33,370 bases of DNA. Source: DATGFB01 sp032160545 (lineage in GTDB: Bacteria > Actinomycetota > Actinomycetes > Mycobacteriales > Jatrophihabitantaceae). The notes beneath the pieces were generated by a model. The model had not been told where the DNA came from, made no database searches, and saw only the letters and a list, made by a program, of their open reading frames with translations. Numbering within the stretch: the first letter of the stretch is position 1; every line of letters begins with the position of its first letter. Location: positions 1 through 33,370 of the forward strand of contig JAVHVN010000178.1 in NCBI GenBank assembly GCA_032160545.1, in the 5' to 3' direction. Below are positions 33,179-33,370 of this stretch, one piece after another. The translations under genes and the position numbers were made by a program.

Positions 33179-33370
33179 CTGCACAACGGGCAAGCGATTC
33201 AGATGATCGACGAGGTCAGGCACTCCACGATTCAGCAGAACCTGAAGCGCCTATACATGACCAACTACATCGATCCCGCCGGCTTCAACAGCAGCCTGCG
33301 GGACTTCCAGAATGACTATTGCGGCACCATCGGGCGGCAGTTCGCCGAGGGCTTCATCACCGGCGATGCC
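33179..33370 (+). pseudogene. prmA: Continuation of the hydroxylase alpha subunit after the TAG; runs off the window
   Basis: 64 codons in the same frame directly after the TAG, clearly coding. They include the second iron-ligand motif MIDEVRHS (E127 and H130 counting the stop as residue 115), then LKRLYMTNYIDPAGF and the conserved TIGRQFAEGFITGDA. The spacing from Glu97 to Glu127 is 30 residues, the same as between E114 and E144 of methane monooxygenase, so nothing is inserted or lost. No ribosome site or good start restarts translation here. The gene is cut by the window end. It is either a point-mutated pseudogene, a read-through gene or a sequence error. Confidence 0.8.

Noticed and set aside
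33203..33370. Translation restart at the ATG at 33203 after the TAG
   Set aside because: No ribosome site, and the product would lack the first iron ligand helix.

Overview
The window is GC-rich, densely coded bacterial DNA with frequent GTG starts, 4-bp start/stop overlaps and hairpins without U-tracts. The gene families (DevR/DosR-like regulator, MMPL transporter, PASTA penicillin-binding protein, DUF3817 protein, propane-monooxygenase-type hydroxylase with an AcoR/MimR-like activator) point to an Actinomycetota chromosome. I cannot place it to genus. I see no tRNA, rRNA, CRISPR array or insertion sequence.

Region 1 (15-5666, minus strand) is a copper and envelope-redox operon of seven genes, several joined by ATGA or GTGA overlaps. 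In transcription order it encodes a small membrane protein, a DUF3817 protein, a CopC-CopD fusion, YcnI, PCu(A)C, SCO1 and a MauE/DoxX-DsbA fusion. Together they could import and deliver copper, and keep cysteines in the right redox state, for cytochrome oxidase assembly.

Region 2 (5740-10751) is redox and stress related. An NADPH:FMN reductase gene is divergent from a MarR gene across two matched palindromes. Then come a DevR/DosR-like response regulator without a kinase gene, a 48-aa membrane peptide, a large-subunit catalase (KatE) and a hemerythrin-domain protein. Region 3 (10965-15047, plus) holds an MMPL transporter and a cytosolic gamma-glutamyltranspeptidase-like hydrolase.

Region 4 (15092-22524, minus) is a complete alpha-glucoside utilisation locus: LacI repressor, GH13 alpha-glucosidase, lipoprotein sugar binder, two permeases and an ATPase. 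A 16-bp near-identical operator candidate lies before both lacI and the glucosidase gene. A long hairpin separates the binding-protein gene from the permease genes. Region 5 (22616-29088, minus) has an ABC-2 exporter (two permeases, one ATPase), a site-2 protease with a probable CBS region, and a bifunctional class A penicillin-binding protein with one PASTA domain.

Region 6 (29497-33370) is the most interesting. It holds a small membrane protein, an acetate/succinate-type transporter (SatP family), an AcoR/MimR-like activator (minus), a conserved-looking 86-aa protein (plus), and the start of a soluble diiron propane/alkane monooxygenase alpha subunit (plus), cut by the window end. The hydroxylase frame has an in-frame TAG between the two iron-ligand helices, yet the frame on both sides is intact and the ligand spacing is canonical. 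The two intergenic regions around the 86-aa gene share short sequence blocks built on TGAGAC/GTCTCA, a candidate operator system for the activator. The activator lacks the GAFTGA loop and seems to lack a conserved block of its sensor domain.
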